Shown here in pieces: positions 34,403 through 34,885 of a stretch of 34,885 nucleotides of DNA. Below the pieces are notes generated by a model that did not search any database, was not told the DNA's origin, and was given only the letters and a program-made list of their open reading frames with translations. Made by a program: the position numbers and the translations under genes. The DNA comes from an uncultured Bacilli bacterium. Its GTDB lineage: Bacteria > Bacillota_I > Bacilli_A > RF39 > UBA660. Each line of letters opens with the position of its first letter. Positions within the stretch are counted from its first letter, which is position 1. Location of the stretch: assembly GCA_910585915.1 (NCBI GenBank), contig CAJUGF010000012.1, positions 1 to 34,885 on the forward strand, read 5' to 3'.

Positions 34403-34554
34403 ATTAATAAAAAAATGATTTATGAGAAGTTGAAAATTATTTAATAGACAATGGTCAGAAAAGTGCAAAATGATTTTTTCTCGATTTTAAGGGAATTTTA
34501 ATTTTGAAACAATGTAAACAATGCGTAAAGTCGAGAGAAAAATTGACGTTAAGG

Positions 34555-34583
34555 TTTACAAAAGCAAACTTGGAATATAAAAT
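34555..34583 (+). promoter_or_regulatory. Promoter of the NPCBM-domain protein gene
   Basis: TTTACA (34555-34560), 17-bp spacer, TAAAAT (34578-34583). The inverted repeat TCTCGA/TCGAGA lies just upstream. Confidence 0.75.
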
Positions 34584-34617
34584 GAATTTAGAACTGATAA
34601 AGAGAGGGAGACTAGCT

Positions 34618-34885
34618 ATGAAATTGAAAAATATGAATAAGAAAAATATCCAAAATGTCATTGCAATATTTACTTGTTGTTGGATCCTAGTAATTGCAAT
34701 TGTTGTAATCTATCATTTTGAAAAACAAGAAGTATTCCAATCAGATATTGCATTAGCAAATGAAGGAAAATCAGACGACTTTGTATATCTATCAGATATA
34801 GATTATATAGCAAGCGAATCAAAAAGTGGCTGGGGAAGCTTGTTAAAAGATAAAACAAGTAGCAATACCAAAATAACAGTAAAAG
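34618..34885 (+). CDS. Membrane-anchored NPCBM-like domain protein, cut by the window end
   Basis: The first 89 codons of a longer gene. A basic N-terminus is followed by one hydrophobic helix (about residues 14-34), so the protein is probably anchored and faces outward. The next part, FVYLSDIDYIASESKSGWGS followed by LLKDKTSSNTKITVK, matches the start of NPCBM domains (YLSDLxxxxxxxGWGxxxxD), which bind sugars in glycosidases and surface proteins. The rest lies outside the window, so any catalytic domain is unknown. The ATG follows GAGAGGGAG. Confidence 0.7.
   Translation, partial: MKLKNMNKKNIQNVIAIFTCCWILVIAIVVIYHFEKQEVFQSDIALANEGKSDDFVYLSDIDYIASESKSGWGSLLKDKTSSNTKITVK

Larger units (their letters stand above)
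34156..34617. other. Non-coding stretch with hairpins
   Basis: No gene seen. It contains a GAGAC...GTCTC hairpin with an inner AAAC/GTTT stem (about 34316-34353), the strong terminator at 34361-34402, and the promoter and start region of the next gene. Between these lie TCTCGA (34479-34484) and TCGAGA (34531-34536) as an inverted repeat, flanked by T and A runs, and a direct repeat CAATGtaaaCAATG. Confidence 0.5.

Overview
The window is AT-rich DNA (well under 40% GC by eye) with the look of a low-GC Gram-positive bacterium of the Bacilli/Erysipelotrichia/RF39-like type. The signs are GGAGG-type ribosome binding sites, many TGnTATAAT extended -10 promoters, two T-box leaders, a pcrA-ligA operon, a DUF1292 gene, a ClpC-type ATPase, and a MurE with the meso-DAP motif DNPR. 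TGA acts as a stop and Trp is TGG, so the code is 11 and not the Mycoplasma code. I cannot assign a species, and the lineage is inference.

Layout. 1-2.6 kb (minus): a three-gene ABC importer operon of the NMT1/SsuABC type, closed by a terminator. 2.7-5.3 kb: a membrane-anchored coiled-coil protein, then a three-gene cluster (373, 110 and 95 aa) carrying short helical repeats. 5.4-5.8 kb: a small lipoprotein. 5.9-12.0 kb: one operon with pcrA, an unknown gene, a sugar nucleotidyltransferase, ligA and a PLC-like protein. 12.0-13.8 kb: T-box leader and lysS. 13.9-15.3 kb: a YfcC-type transporter. 15.4-17.6 kb: a shortened ClpC. 17.6-19.4 kb: a possible short RNA, a tiny ORF ending in Cys-Cys and cysS. 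19.4-21.0 kb: a membrane zinc peptidase and a broken GT8 glycosyltransferase. 21.1-23.4 kb: a 692-aa coiled-coil protein and a DUF1292 protein. 23.5-24.9 kb: murE. 25.0-26.0 kb (minus): gmk and a phosphoesterase remnant. 26.2-30.3 kb: rubrerythrin, T-box leader, pheS and pheT. 30.8-34.2 kb: a divergent pair, a cysteine-repeat surface protein with a pilin-like domain (minus) and a 552-aa protein with an internal duplication (plus). 34.6 kb to the end: the start of an NPCBM-domain protein.

Most genes are housekeeping: three tRNA charging enzymes, DNA repair and ligation, wall synthesis and nucleotide metabolism. Charging-enzyme control is notable. lysS and pheST have T-boxes, while cysS has none and instead carries a possible Cys-codon leader peptide. 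The less ordinary parts are the helical-repeat/coiled-coil cluster, whose upstream region resembles that of the 692-aa coiled-coil gene, the cysteine-repeat surface protein, and the duplicated 552-aa protein beside it. No CRISPR array, rRNA, tRNA or insertion sequence was seen. Start codons were moved from the longest ORF where a ribosome binding site or promoter position required it.
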